From positions 1 to 64,000 of the forward strand of contig NZ_SAIS01000007.1 in NCBI RefSeq assembly GCF_004360155.1: a stretch of DNA of 64,000 nt. The letters are read 5' to 3'. Below, piece after piece: positions 52,385-61,980 of this stretch; position 1 is the stretch's first letter; each line of letters begins with the position of its first letter. Source of the DNA: Paraglaciecola marina. GTDB taxonomy: Bacteria > Pseudomonadota > Gammaproteobacteria > Enterobacterales > Alteromonadaceae. A program made the position numbers and the translations under genes. The notes beneath the pieces are model-generated. The model made no database searches, had not been told where the DNA came from, and saw only the letters and a list, made by a program, of their open reading frames with translations.

Positions 52385-53194
52385 ATGTCTTACTTAGAAC
52401 CAAAAGAGTTTGCCACCAAAATGGTAGACGCCGGTGAACAGAAAATTTTTATGTCCACCAAAGATACATTAGTTAGAGCATTTATGGCTGGTGCCATTCT
52501 AGCTTTAGCTGCGTTTTTTGCGATAACTGTCATTACTAAAACAGGTAATCCTTTGCTTGGGGCAATTCTGTTTCCAGTAGGCTTTATCATGCTTTATTTA
52601 ATGAAATATGACTTGTTAACAGGTGTATTTACTTTGGTACCTCTTGCGGTAATCGATAAAAGACCTGGCTGTACTGTGAAAGGTATGTTGCGTAATTGGG
52701 GATTAGTTTTTTGTGGAAACTTTGCAGGTGCCTTAACTACTGCATTTTTCGCTTCGTTTATTTTAACTTACGGCTACCAGATAGATGGCGGTGCCGTTGC
52801 TGAAAAAGTGGCGACTATAGGTGAATCCCGAACTCTAGGCTATAAAGAGCAGGGGATTTTAGGTTGGTTCACTATCTTTATCCGCGGCATGTTGTGTAAC
52901 TGGATGGTATCTATGGGTGTGGTTGGTGCCATGATCTCTACTTCTGCTGGTGCTAAAATGGCGGCAATGTGGATGCCTATTATGTTGTTCTTCTATATGG
53001 TGTTTGAGCACTCAATTGTAAACATGTTCCTTTTCCCATTCTCTATGATCATGGGCGGTGAGTTTGCTATTTCTGATTACCTAATATGGAATGAGATCCC
53101 AACTGCACTAGGTAACTTAGTGGGTGGTTTCTTATTAGTTGGCTTACCTATTTACTATACGCACGTGCGTGAAAGTAAAAAGCGTAGCGCTTAA
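52385..53194 (+). CDS. Formate/nitrite transporter (FNT) family channel
   Basis: This is a 269-residue pentameric channel protein with six membrane segments (about 30-50, 60-80, 105-125, 160-185, 195-215, 235-255). YDLLTGVFTLVPLAV carries the selectivity-loop Thr, and MVFEHSIVNMFLFPFSM carries the conserved pore His. ATG 52385 follows GAGGG; the longer frame from 52328 begins inside the terminator and is not real. FNT channels pass formate, nitrite or hydrosulfide. The close link with cynS suggests passage of cyanate or nitrite here. It is first gene of a predicted operon behind a sigma-54 promoter and an ANTAR-type attenuator. Confidence 0.9.
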   Translation: MSYLEPKEFATKMVDAGEQKIFMSTKDTLVRAFMAGAILALAAFFAITVITKTGNPLLGAILFPVGFIMLYLMKYDLLTGVFTLVPLAVIDKRPGCTVKGMLRNWGLVFCGNFAGALTTAFFASFILTYGYQIDGGAVAEKVATIGESRTLGYKEQGILGWFTIFIRGMLCNWMVSMGVVGAMISTSAGAKMAAMWMPIMLFFYMVFEHSIVNMFLFPFSMIMGGEFAISDYLIWNEIPTALGNLVGGFLLVGLPIYYTHVRESKKRSA

Positions 53195-53294
53195 GTTTCC
53201 CTTTGGTACTTGCTGACCTAGCTATAGTTCAACAGCCTATTGGTTTTAGTCAGCAGGTATCATTTTTTATTTTTGAATATAAGAGAGTGATGCA

Positions 53295-53738
53295 ATGAAT
53301 CGTAATGAAGTTACTGAACTTATTGTTTTACAAAAACAACTTAAAAACATGACTTGGCCACAACTGGCTGAAGCGGTGGGTCAAAGTAAAGAGTGGACTA
53401 CCGCTGCCTTATTAGGGCAAATGACTTTAACAGTTGAGCAAGCGACTAAAGTAGGTGAGTTATTAGACCTGCCCGCAACAGCCGTCGCGCAATTACAAGT
53501 GGTTCCATATAAAGGTTCGTTGCCAACAGCAGTGCCTACGGATCCCCTGATTTATCGTTTTTACGAATTAATCAATGTTTATGGAACTACATTTAAAGCG
53601 CTCATTCATGAAGAGTTTGGTGATGGTATTATGAGCGCTATAGACTTTGACATGGACTTAAGCCGTCAAGAAGATGCAAAAGGTGATAGAGTCAAAATTA
53701 CCATGACAGGTAAATTTTTACCTTATAAAAGTTACTAA
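53295..53738 (+). CDS. cynS: Cyanate hydratase (cyanase)
   Basis: This is a 147-residue decameric enzyme converting cyanate and bicarbonate to ammonia and CO2. The N-terminal HTH-like helical domain has TWPQLAEAVGQSKEWTTAAL. The catalytic residues correspond to Arg88 and Glu91 (YRFYELINVYG) and Ser114 (GIMSAIDF), eight positions earlier than Arg96, Glu99 and Ser122 of E. coli. Length and C-terminus (KFLPYKSY) are typical. It starts 100 bp after the FNT gene and 32 bp before the kinase/phosphatase gene. The ammonia produced explains nitrogen control. Confidence 0.96.
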   Translation: MNRNEVTELIVLQKQLKNMTWPQLAEAVGQSKEWTTAALLGQMTLTVEQATKVGELLDLPATAVAQLQVVPYKGSLPTAVPTDPLIYRFYELINVYGTTFKALIHEEFGDGIMSAIDFDMDLSRQEDAKGDRVKITMTGKFLPYKSY

Positions 53739-53770
53739 CATTTTGTATAAACAGTAAGGAACCTCACGCC

Positions 53771-55498
53771 ATGCCCAGTCAATTAGTTGTTTCGGTGGGG
53801 CAGTATTCTGATAAAGGCCGCAAAGCGGTGAATCAGGATTTTTATGGTGTGATGGTGCCGACTGAGCCTCAATTATCTACCAAAGGTATTGTTGCTGCCA
53901 TTGCAGATGGTATTAGCAGTAGCGAGGTTAGTCACATTGCCAGTGAGTCTTCAGTCAGGAGCTTATTGGATGATTATTATTGCACTTCAGAAACCTGGTC
54001 CGTTAAAAAGTCTGCTGAGCGAGTACTTACTGCAAATAATACTTGGTTACATTCTCAAACCGAAAAGAGTGAGCATAGGTTTGATAAAAATAAGGGCTTT
54101 GTTTGTACCTTAAGTGCTTTGATTATTAAGTCAAATACCGCTTACACCTTTCATATTGGCGACAGTCGCATCTATCATTTTCGAAGTGGTAATGGAGTGT
54201 CATTAACGGCAGATCACCGTACATGGGTGTCTAATGAACAGAGTTACCTCAGTCGTGCTATGGGCATGTTTAGTCAGCTAGAGTTAGATCATGATTCCCT
54301 GAAAGTTGAAAAAGGGGACGTGTTTATTCTTGCTACAGATGGTGTATATGAGTGCGTAGATAAAAATCTAATGTACCAATTTATAGATAATAATTCAGCT
54401 AACTTAGACGAAGCCGCTGCTAAAATAGCGGAGTATGCTTTGAATCAAGGCAGTGATGATAACCTAAGTGTACAAGTGGTTAGACTTGATAACTTGCCTA
54501 GTCAAGATGTAAATGAGCGTGTTAAAGAACTGACAGTATTACCTTTTCCTCCTGTAATGGAGGTACGAGAAGAGTTTGATGGCTTTAAAATTTTGCGAGT
54601 CTTGTACTCAACTAGCCGCAGCCATGTATATTTAGCTGAAGATTTAATTAGTGGTTCTGATTTACCTGTGGTGATAAAAGCTCCATCCATTGATTTGAAA
54701 GATGAACCTGCTCATCTTGAACGTTTTTCAATGGAAGAGTGGATCGCTAAACGTATCAATAGTGCCCATGTACTTAAACCCTGCGACGTGACTCGTAAAC
54801 GAAACTTTTTGTTTACAGCATTTGAATTTATAGAAGGCCAAACACTAACCCAATGGATGAGAGACAATCCTAAGCCTAGTCTGCAGAGTGTCCGAGAAAT
54901 AGTGGCGCAAATTGCTACAGGATTACAAGCGTTTCACCGCTTAGAAATGCTGCATCAAGATATTCGTCCAGAGAACATCATGATTGATAAGTCGGGTGTG
55001 GTGAAAATAATTGATTTTGGCTCTACTAAAGTGGCTGGTTTGATGGAAATGACTCAGTCTATAGAACATGAGAATATTTTAGGCACAATGCAATATACCG
55101 CTCCCGAATACTTTTTAGGGGAAGCTGGGACACCACGATCAGATTTGTTTTCCCTTGGGGTCATTACTTATCAGATGTTAACAGGGAAATTACCTTACGG
55201 CACGAGCGTCTCCCAAGCCCGCACTAAATCAGCTCAAAATAAGTTGCGATATCAAACCGCATTACATGATGATCGAGAAATACCTGCTTGGGTAGATGAC
55301 ACCTTGAAAAAAGCAGTGCATCCCAATCCTTATAAACGTTACCAAGAATTATCAGAGTTTATTTTCGATTTAAACCAGCCTAGTAAAAGTTTTTTAAGTA
55401 AAGCCAAACCACCTCTTATTGAACGAGATCCTGTGGTGTTTTGGCAAAGTATATGCGTCATTCTTATCTTGATTATCATGTGGCTGTTGGCTAAGTAA
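53771..55498 (+). CDS. Bifunctional PP2C-type phosphatase/serine-threonine kinase, membrane-anchored
   Basis: The protein has 575 residues. The N-terminal PP2C domain (about 5-240) has VGQYSDKGRKAVNQDFYG, AAIADGISSSEVSH, HIGDSRIYHF, ILATDGVYECVD and QGSDDNLSVQVV. The kinase domain (about 270-535) has VVIKAP (ATP Lys), the catalytic loop HQDIRPENIMID, IIDFGSTKV and TAPEYFLG. A C-terminal membrane helix (ICVILILIIMWLLAK) anchors it with both domains in the cytoplasm. This fusion is known beside nitrate/nitrite assimilation genes in Pseudomonas and marine gammaproteobacteria. It may regulate the neighbouring channel; this is inference. Confidence 0.92.
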   Translation: MPSQLVVSVGQYSDKGRKAVNQDFYGVMVPTEPQLSTKGIVAAIADGISSSEVSHIASESSVRSLLDDYYCTSETWSVKKSAERVLTANNTWLHSQTEKSEHRFDKNKGFVCTLSALIIKSNTAYTFHIGDSRIYHFRSGNGVSLTADHRTWVSNEQSYLSRAMGMFSQLELDHDSLKVEKGDVFILATDGVYECVDKNLMYQFIDNNSANLDEAAAKIAEYALNQGSDDNLSVQVVRLDNLPSQDVNERVKELTVLPFPPVMEVREEFDGFKILRVLYSTSRSHVYLAEDLISGSDLPVVIKAPSIDLKDEPAHLERFSMEEWIAKRINSAHVLKPCDVTRKRNFLFTAFEFIEGQTLTQWMRDNPKPSLQSVREIVAQIATGLQAFHRLEMLHQDIRPENIMIDKSGVVKIIDFGSTKVAGLMEMTQSIEHENILGTMQYTAPEYFLGEAGTPRSDLFSLGVITYQMLTGKLPYGTSVSQARTKSAQNKLRYQTALHDDREIPAWVDDTLKKAVHPNPYKRYQELSEFIFDLNQPSKSFLSKAKPPLIERDPVVFWQSICVILILIIMWLLAK

Positions 55499-55612
55499 CT
55501 TAAGTGCTTCAGACAGTATAATATGTGTAGGTGTTTTGTGATAATTAGTTAACTTTGTTAGGTGTTTGCCGTTAAAAGCATTTAGTTTAGTTGTGATTCT
55601 TAGGATTTTAGC

Positions 55613-56527
55613 ATGTTTGATGATGGCGAATTTATAGATAAAAAAATGTTGGTTCTTATAGTTGAAGATGATCCCCTTAGTGCGGTCATCTCAATGCAAG
55701 CATTGGATGGTATCTATCAGACACACCATGTTTCTAGCGGCTTAGAAGCAATAGATTTTTGTCAAAATATTGCTCCAGATTTGGTATTGATGGATTTCAA
55801 TATGCCAATAATGAGTGGTTTAGAAACCTGTAATACTTTAAAACGCAAATTTGCAACCAAGGATATTCCAGTATTTTTTATAACTGGAAGAACTGACCCT
55901 GAATCAGAAGATGAGTGCTGGGATGCGGGGTGTGTTGATTTTATTGCCAAGCCGTTTTCGACACAAACTTTAAGGCATAGGGTGATGTCTTTTCTATCAA
56001 TGAAAGCTTCAACAGATAAACTTAAACATCTTTCTATATCTGATGAGTTAACTAGTATCCCTAACAAACGATTTTTCGATGGTTTCTTTTTTCAACAGGC
56101 TAAGCTAGCCGCTAGAAACAATACGACACTTGGTTTATTAAAAGTGGATATTGATTATTTTAGACAATACAACGAAGAGTACGGCCAATTTGAAGCTGAT
56201 AACTGTTTAAAAAAAATAGCTAAAACCTTAGCCAACTTTGCCCGTAGGCCCACAGATTTTGTGGCTCGTTTGGAACAAGACAAGTTTGTTTTAGTTTTGC
56301 CAGATACAGACTCTACAGGTGTCGAATATATTGCGAATTGCTTGCTAGAGACCATTCGAAATTTGAGTATTCCACATCAACCTTCGCCCTTAGAAATAGT
56401 TACTATATGCATAGGTGGTACGGTTGTTGGTGATGGTTCATTAGATATAAACCCTATCATTGGTAGGGCTGAAGATAGTTTGTATCAGGCTAAAGAAAAT
56501 GGCCGAAATACGTATGTTATCGCCTAA
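55613..56527 (+). CDS. Response regulator with degenerate GGDEF domain
   Basis: The protein has 304 residues. The REC domain (about 10-125) has VEDDP, phospho-Asp in LVLMDFNMPIMSG, Thr in FITGR and Lys in AKPFS. The GGDEF domain (about 140-300) starts with SDELTSIPNKRFFDGFF and contains KVDIDYFRQYNEEYG. The signature loop, expected as RxGGDEF, reads RLEQDKF, so diguanylate cyclase activity is doubtful although the metal-binding Asp is present. It could act as a nucleotide-binding or protein-interaction module. It follows the kinase gene by 114 bp and may be separate. Confidence 0.85.
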   Translation: MFDDGEFIDKKMLVLIVEDDPLSAVISMQALDGIYQTHHVSSGLEAIDFCQNIAPDLVLMDFNMPIMSGLETCNTLKRKFATKDIPVFFITGRTDPESEDECWDAGCVDFIAKPFSTQTLRHRVMSFLSMKASTDKLKHLSISDELTSIPNKRFFDGFFFQQAKLAARNNTTLGLLKVDIDYFRQYNEEYGQFEADNCLKKIAKTLANFARRPTDFVARLEQDKFVLVLPDTDSTGVEYIANCLLETIRNLSIPHQPSPLEIVTICIGGTVVGDGSLDINPIIGRAEDSLYQAKENGRNTYVIA

Positions 56528-56601
56528 TGTTTACCCCAAAAGCAAACCTTGGTCATAGGTTTACTTTTGGGATTAGTATTTTGCTTAGATCAGTTTATTT
56601 A

Positions 56602-57807
56602 CTAGTGTTTAGCTGCGTATTCTTCGTTAATTTTCCAAACTCGCATAAAATTACCACTGAGTATTTTTATGATGTCACTGTCGCTATAACCACGATCAAG
56701 TAAGCCTTGAATTAGGTTTGGGTAAGTTGATACATCTTTAAGGTCCGTTGGTAATGAATCACCAACACCATCGTAGTCAGAACCAATCCCCACATGGTCT
56801 ACACCTATTAACGCTACTACGTGATCAATATGGTCTAAAACACTATCAAGTGTGGCGTAAGGTAGAGGGTTCTCTTTACTATATTTGTCAGCAAAAGCTT
56901 TAAATTCTGCAGTGTCTTTACCTAACTTTTCTTCTGCAGCTTTGCGGTCTGCCCCGCGTTTTTTACTCCAAGCATTGGCGTTTTTAGTAACAAAAGTAGA
57001 GCCAAAGTTAATTTGAATTACGCCGCCATTTTTGCCCAAAGCTTTAATCATCGCATCATCCATATTACGCTCAAAACCAGGAGTAAACTCACGTAGTGAT
57101 GAGTGGGATGCAATAACAGGCGTTTTACTGATTTCAATGGCTTGATAAAAAGCATCATCGGATACGTGAGATATATCCACTAAAATGCCTAGGTTATTCA
57201 TTTCTACAACTAACTCTTTACCGAAAGGGCTAAGGCCATTCCATTTTCTACGTAAATCGTAAGATGAATCAGAGATATGATTTGCCAGAGAGTGAGCGAG
57301 TGTGATGTAACGAATGCCTCGGTCATAGAAGTGTTTCAGGTTAGCTAAATCACCTTGAATAGGTGAGCCGTTTTCCATCCCTAAAGGTAAAGAGATTAAG
57401 CCTTTTGCAAATTGTTCTTCTACATCAGATGTGCTGGTAGCGATTGCAAACTTATCAGGAGCACGGCCAACGATAGCTTCCATATAGTCTATAAGTTTGT
57501 CGGCTAATTTAGTTGAGCCTGCTGAGTTGTCTAAACTGGCTGGAACATAAATAGACATAAAAGGAGCATTTAGACCCCCTTGCTTGGCTCGGGGATAATC
57601 AAAGTCACCTCCTTCAGTGGCTTTAGTGACATCTACCCATTGTTTTTCAACGCGATAAGGTACGTCGATATGTGAGTCAATAATGATATTCTGTTGGGCT
57701 AATTGATGGGCCTTGTCACTGACTTCTATCGCTGTCGTTTGCCCTACATATAAGGCCGAAGCAATTAATAAGCCGCCCAGTTTTATTTTGGTTTTAATTG
57801 TTTTCAA
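56602..57807 (-). CDS. Membrane dipeptidase (M19, renal-dipeptidase family)
   Basis: TTG at 57807 lies 8 bases after GGGAG and yields a clean signal peptide (MKTIKTKIKLGG to GQTTA), so it is preferred to the frame start at 57843. The protein has 401 residues. Metal ligands are in IIDSHIDVPY (HxD), LPLGMENGSPI (bridging Glu), ITLAHS and ASHSSLREFTPGFERNMDD. VGIGSDYDGVGDSLP near the C-terminus completes the dizinc site. M19 enzymes cleave dipeptides, including D-containing ones. It is periplasmic or exported. Confidence 0.93.
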   Translation of the reverse strand: MKTIKTKIKLGGLLIASALYVGQTTAIEVSDKAHQLAQQNIIIDSHIDVPYRVEKQWVDVTKATEGGDFDYPRAKQGGLNAPFMSIYVPASLDNSAGSTKLADKLIDYMEAIVGRAPDKFAIATSTSDVEEQFAKGLISLPLGMENGSPIQGDLANLKHFYDRGIRYITLAHSLANHISDSSYDLRRKWNGLSPFGKELVVEMNNLGILVDISHVSDDAFYQAIEISKTPVIASHSSLREFTPGFERNMDDAMIKALGKNGGVIQINFGSTFVTKNANAWSKKRGADRKAAEEKLGKDTAEFKAFADKYSKENPLPYATLDSVLDHIDHVVALIGVDHVGIGSDYDGVGDSLPTDLKDVSTYPNLIQGLLDRGYSDSDIIKILSGNFMRVWKINEEYAAKH

Positions 57808-58026
57808 AGAATAGTCTCCCGCTATTTTTAATGGTTGTAGCAACCACTAACAGAGTTAGAGGTGCTTTGGACGTTATATTTGTGTTTGGTGTTAATGCAG
57901 TTTATAGATTGGCCTCATAAAGTAAAGTCAGCTTTAATGTAGTCATTTGATTGTGTTCTTATTTTGATTTTGCTTTTATAGATGCACAAGATTTGACATT
58001 TGATGATTAACAAGCATGGGTTTTAA

Positions 58027-59634
58027 GTGACCAATTTAAGAAAAAGTAACCTTAAGAAACTTCCTGTTAAAACATTTGATGTTTTAGTGATTGGGGGCGG
58101 TATAAATGGCGCGGTTTCTGCCGCTGCTTTATCTGCAAAAGGTGTGAAGGTGGCACTAGTGGATAAAGAAGATTTCGCGGGTTTCACCAGTTCTAACTCG
58201 TCGAATTTAGCTTGGGGCGGTATCAAATACTTAGAAAGCCATGAGTATGCATTGGTCAATAAGCTGTGTAAAAGCCGTAATCATCTGATGGAGAGCTATC
58301 CGTCAACGGTGAAAGAAATCCGTTTTTTCACTAGCATTCATAGAGGTTTTCGTTTTCCAGTATTTTTTATCTACATGGGGACTCTTTTATATTGGGCGAT
58401 GGGTCGTTTTTTTACGAAAGTTCCAGTTTACTTAAAGCCCAAGAACCTTAAAACATTAGAGCCCGTGTTGAATACTCAGAATGTGGTGGGTGGGGTTGAG
58501 TATTCTGACGCTTATTTACATGACAATGACGCTAGGTTTGTTTTTAATTTTATTCGCTCAAGCATGAGTTATGGTTGTATCGCAGCCAATTACGTTGCCG
58601 CAACAAGCTATAAAAAAGTTAATGATGAGTGGCATACTCAGGCTAAAGATAACTTGACCGGTGAGGAGTTCATTATTCGGTCTAAGGTTATCATCAATGC
58701 CGCAGGACCTTTTGTTGACTTGCTTAACCACGTTAATCATCAGCAAACTGAACACCAACATTTGTTCTCAAAAGGCATTCACCTGATTGTTGATAAGATC
58801 ACTGATAGTAATAAAGTACTGACGTTTTTTGCTGATGATGGGCGTTTATTTTTTGTGATACCAATGGGACCTAAAACCTGTATTGGTACCACTGACACCC
58901 AAGTGGAAGACCCAAACGCAAAAGTAACGGCTGACGACAGGCAATTTGTTTTAGATAACGTAAATAAGCTTTTAGATTTACCCAAGCCATTGACTCAGGC
59001 CGATATTATTGCTGAACGCTGTGGGGTGCGTCCCTTGGCTATTAAGGGGGCTGAAGGTACTGCTGACTGGGTACAATTATCTCGTAAGCATGCCATTGAT
59101 GTTAATCAGGCTGATAGCTACCTGTCTATCTTTGGAGGCAAACTCACTGATTGTATTAATGTGGGCGATGAAGTAGCAAGCATAGTAAAAGATTTAGGTA
59201 TCGAGTTCCCCTACCAGAATTACAAATGGTACGGTGAGCCTGACAGTACCGTTCGAGATGAGTTCTTTCATAGGGCTCAGTTAATGGATTTTGACTCTCT
59301 TACCCCTGCCTCCTCAACTGAGCCCTTAACCACTCGGTTTTGGCGTCGCTACGGCCGCAATGCTATTAATATGTTAGAGAAAATTCGAGAAAACCCTGCT
59401 GAAGCCGAATTATTGATTGAAAATTCTGAGTACCTTAGAGTTGAAATTGAGCATGCTGCAGAGAGAGAAATGGTTACTAAGTTAGAAGACTTTTTACGCC
59501 GCCGCTCTAAAATTGCGTTAGTTGTGCGTCAGGCTGATATTCTGGCTGATCCAGGGTTACGAGAAGCATGTGAAATATTATTTGGTGATGAAGCTGAGGC
59601 TAAGTTACAAGAATATATGCAGTCCGTTACTTAG
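58027..59634 (+). CDS. FAD-dependent glycerol-3-phosphate dehydrogenase
   Basis: This is a 535-residue flavoprotein. DVLVIGGGINGAVSAAALSA is the dinucleotide-binding motif, and the conserved block DKEDFAGFTSSNSSNLAWGG with IKYLES is the GlpD/GlpA signature. CIGTTDTQVEDP and CGVRPLAIKG follow, as does YLSIFGGKLTDCINVGDEV. It oxidises glycerol-3-phosphate to DHAP at the membrane and passes electrons to quinone. The SNSSN variant, the shuffled C-terminal region and absence of glpF/glpK nearby suggest a marine paralogue rather than the canonical glp operon. The start is GTG at 58027. Confidence 0.88.
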   Translation: MTNLRKSNLKKLPVKTFDVLVIGGGINGAVSAAALSAKGVKVALVDKEDFAGFTSSNSSNLAWGGIKYLESHEYALVNKLCKSRNHLMESYPSTVKEIRFFTSIHRGFRFPVFFIYMGTLLYWAMGRFFTKVPVYLKPKNLKTLEPVLNTQNVVGGVEYSDAYLHDNDARFVFNFIRSSMSYGCIAANYVAATSYKKVNDEWHTQAKDNLTGEEFIIRSKVIINAAGPFVDLLNHVNHQQTEHQHLFSKGIHLIVDKITDSNKVLTFFADDGRLFFVIPMGPKTCIGTTDTQVEDPNAKVTADDRQFVLDNVNKLLDLPKPLTQADIIAERCGVRPLAIKGAEGTADWVQLSRKHAIDVNQADSYLSIFGGKLTDCINVGDEVASIVKDLGIEFPYQNYKWYGEPDSTVRDEFFHRAQLMDFDSLTPASSTEPLTTRFWRRYGRNAINMLEKIRENPAEAELLIENSEYLRVEIEHAAEREMVTKLEDFLRRRSKIALVVRQADILADPGLREACEILFGDEAEAKLQEYMQSVT

Positions 59635-59739
59635 TATTAGGGAGCTGTCATTCATATATTGAGAAGGGTGAAGCGGTAAAAGTAAATCACCTATTTAGGT
59701 TTTTGAGTTCTAAACAGGTGATCTATTCAGCAGTTTAAA

Positions 59740-61086
59740 TTAGGCCGCAGCGGCTACTTTACGTTTGGTCGCGCCAAAAAATGCAATATAGCAGTAGCAT
59801 AAGACTAAACATAAAAATGCAATACTTAGCCCACTACCCGTAGATAAACCGTTCGCATCGGTTCCAAAAGTATCTGCAATTGTGCCAGTTATCTTAGGAA
59901 TGAATGCCCCACCTACAATTGCCATAACCAATAATCCTGAGGCTTGTGCTTTTAAGTTATCTAACCCATCTAATGCTAAGCTGAAGATAGTAGGGAACAT
60001 GATAGAGTTAAATAAACCCACAGCTAAAATTGCAAACATAGCGGTAACGCCGCTAGCAGTAACAGAAATAACAATCATGGTACTTGCCAATAAGCCAAAT
60101 ATCATTAGCAGTTTACCACTACTGATAAAGCGCATTAAAAACGCTCCAACAAAGCGCCCAATCATAGCCCCACCCCAGTATAAGGTGACAAATGAGCCTA
60201 ATACGGCATTAGCATCAACCTCTGTGATGTCTTTTCCAATCAACAAAAATGAAGATAAATTACTTAAAAATGAACTGTTTTTAATCGTGTCGATTACTTG
60301 TAACTCTTGGAAGTAGTTAACCAAGAAACTCCCGATAGACACCTCTGCGCCCACGTACATAAATATTGCGAGTACGCCTAATAGAAACTTTTTATGTTTA
60401 AATAATTGAGCGTAGCCGTCTTTAGGCGCTTGTTGAATCAGTGAAGGTAAGCTTTTAAAGCCAAAAATAGCTGCTAGAGCAAATAGAACAAGCGCGATAA
60501 TGACAAAGGGTTGCTGCACTGACAAAGCTTCACTTGCATAATACTCAACCTTAGCGGCTTCACTTAATTGGTTAATACTATTTGCATCTAAAACTGTATC
60601 ACTTAGCAAGAACAAAGCGCCTGCGATAGGCGCAAGTAGCGTCCCAAAGCTGTTAAAAGCTTGAGATAAATTTAACCTGCTAGAGGCCGACTCTTCATCA
60701 CCTAGTAAGGTAACATAAGGGTTAGCAGCCACTTGTAATAGGGTAATGCCTGCGGCTAAGGTGAAAAAGGCGGTGATGAATATCCAAAATTCTCTGATGC
60801 TTGCGGCAGGATAAAACAGTAAACACGCCAGACCCATAACTGATAAACCCACCACTATACCTTTTTGATATCCAATTTTTTCTAACAAAAAACTAGAAGG
60901 GATAGCAAAACAAAAGAAGGCACCAAAAAACGCAAATTGCACCATGATTGATTGACCATAAGTCAGTTCAAATACGTCTTTTAGTCTAGGTACCAGCGCA
61001 TCGACTAATACTGTTATGAAACCCCACATAAAGAAGAGTATGGTTAAAAATGCAAAGGCAGATTTATAATTATTTTTTGAACCCAT
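59740..61086 (-). CDS. Sugar MFS transporter (FucP/GluP family)
   Basis: This 448-residue protein has 12 predicted membrane helices. FFMWGFITVLVDALVPRLKD in the first helix, MVQFAFFGAFFCFAIPSSFL, LLQVAANPYVTLLGDEESAS then SRLNLSQAFNSFG, and MFPTIFSLALDGL are the hallmarks of the L-fucose/glucose/galactose:H+ symporter family. The last is typical of marine polysaccharide-using bacteria. It lies convergent with the glycerol-3-phosphate dehydrogenase gene. The 292 bp up to 61378 contain promoters only. The sugar is not readable. Confidence 0.92.
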   Translation of the reverse strand: MGSKNNYKSAFAFLTILFFMWGFITVLVDALVPRLKDVFELTYGQSIMVQFAFFGAFFCFAIPSSFLLEKIGYQKGIVVGLSVMGLACLLFYPAASIREFWIFITAFFTLAAGITLLQVAANPYVTLLGDEESASSRLNLSQAFNSFGTLLAPIAGALFLLSDTVLDANSINQLSEAAKVEYYASEALSVQQPFVIIALVLFALAAIFGFKSLPSLIQQAPKDGYAQLFKHKKFLLGVLAIFMYVGAEVSIGSFLVNYFQELQVIDTIKNSSFLSNLSSFLLIGKDITEVDANAVLGSFVTLYWGGAMIGRFVGAFLMRFISSGKLLMIFGLLASTMIVISVTASGVTAMFAILAVGLFNSIMFPTIFSLALDGLDNLKAQASGLLVMAIVGGAFIPKITGTIADTFGTDANGLSTGSGLSIAFLCLVLCYCYIAFFGATKRKVAAAA

Positions 61087-61378
61087 CTAATCGTTTCCTG
61101 ATTTTCGTTTGGTTATAAAGCCAGCACTTTATTATGTTGATTGGCTTTGATTTTTATTAATGTGGAAGATACGTTACTCGCACCTATTAACACAAGTAAT
61201 TGATGCAGATTAACAAAATGCTAACATCTAGACGTTTAGTGACCAAGTAGAAGACGTTGAGCGGTACTCGAAAACAGGATGAAAGGTTCATTTAGTGTTA
61301 GTTTGCATAAGAAAACACTTAAAGGTAACGTATTAAGTACTATTCCAGTTATCACAGACTTTTTTATGAGGGGCAGTT

Positions 61379-61747
61379 ATGAATTCTAAAGCCTGGTTAA
61401 TGCTATGTGTCATATTCATGGTTTCATGTAGTGATGACCTTGCAAACGATTCTGCAGTTAAATTGGTTACTGTATATATTAACACCGCTGAAACCCAATG
61501 TAATGATGATGGCTTAAGTTTAGAAGAGACCTCTTCTTATTTAACAGATGCTAATATCGAATTCACTGAGCCCCAGTGCGGTTATATTACAGGTGCGAAC
61601 TACCCAGCAGTGTGTGGTGGAGGCACTAGTAATATTTATATTTTTACTATTCAGGAACCAGATTTGCTGGAATCTGAAAACTTAGGGTTTGCTGGTTTGT
61701 CTAGTTTAGACTCATCCCTTGGTTATGAAACTGTAAATTGCTCCTGA
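61379..61747 (+). CDS. Small Cys-rich lipoprotein
   Basis: This is a 122-residue protein with a lipobox-like VSC (Cys17) after a hydrophobic signal, so a probable lipoprotein. The mature part has four further cysteines (TQCNDDG, PQCGYITG, AVCGGGTS and the C-terminal NCS), which could form two disulfides, and a strand pattern with IYIFTIQEPDL. AGGGG at good spacing precedes the ATG. No family is recognised. It stands alone upstream of the SapC gene. Confidence 0.68.
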   Translation: MNSKAWLMLCVIFMVSCSDDLANDSAVKLVTVYINTAETQCNDDGLSLEETSSYLTDANIEFTEPQCGYITGANYPAVCGGGTSNIYIFTIQEPDLLESENLGFAGLSSLDSSLGYETVNCS

Positions 61748-61980
61748 TCATAAACAGGTTATTTATGGGTACCAACTGGGCCTAACCCTTAAGTTGAAGG
61801 CTGGCGGGGTGCTTTTTTTTACATTAGCTGATTACAGGGCCTTTCTATTTTCAAATAAAAATTGTTGGTATCTGTTTTTTACTTGTAAACGAGATAATCA
61901 TCCCCAGATCGATTTGAGCAAAACTAGCTAAAGCGGTAAATTATATCGTTTTATCAAAAAAATAATTAGAGAATTTTCCA

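Noticed and set aside
61795-61822. GC-rich stretch with T run after the small lipoprotein gene
   Set aside because: AGCC/GGCT pairing is too weak and interrupted to call an intrinsic terminator with confidence.
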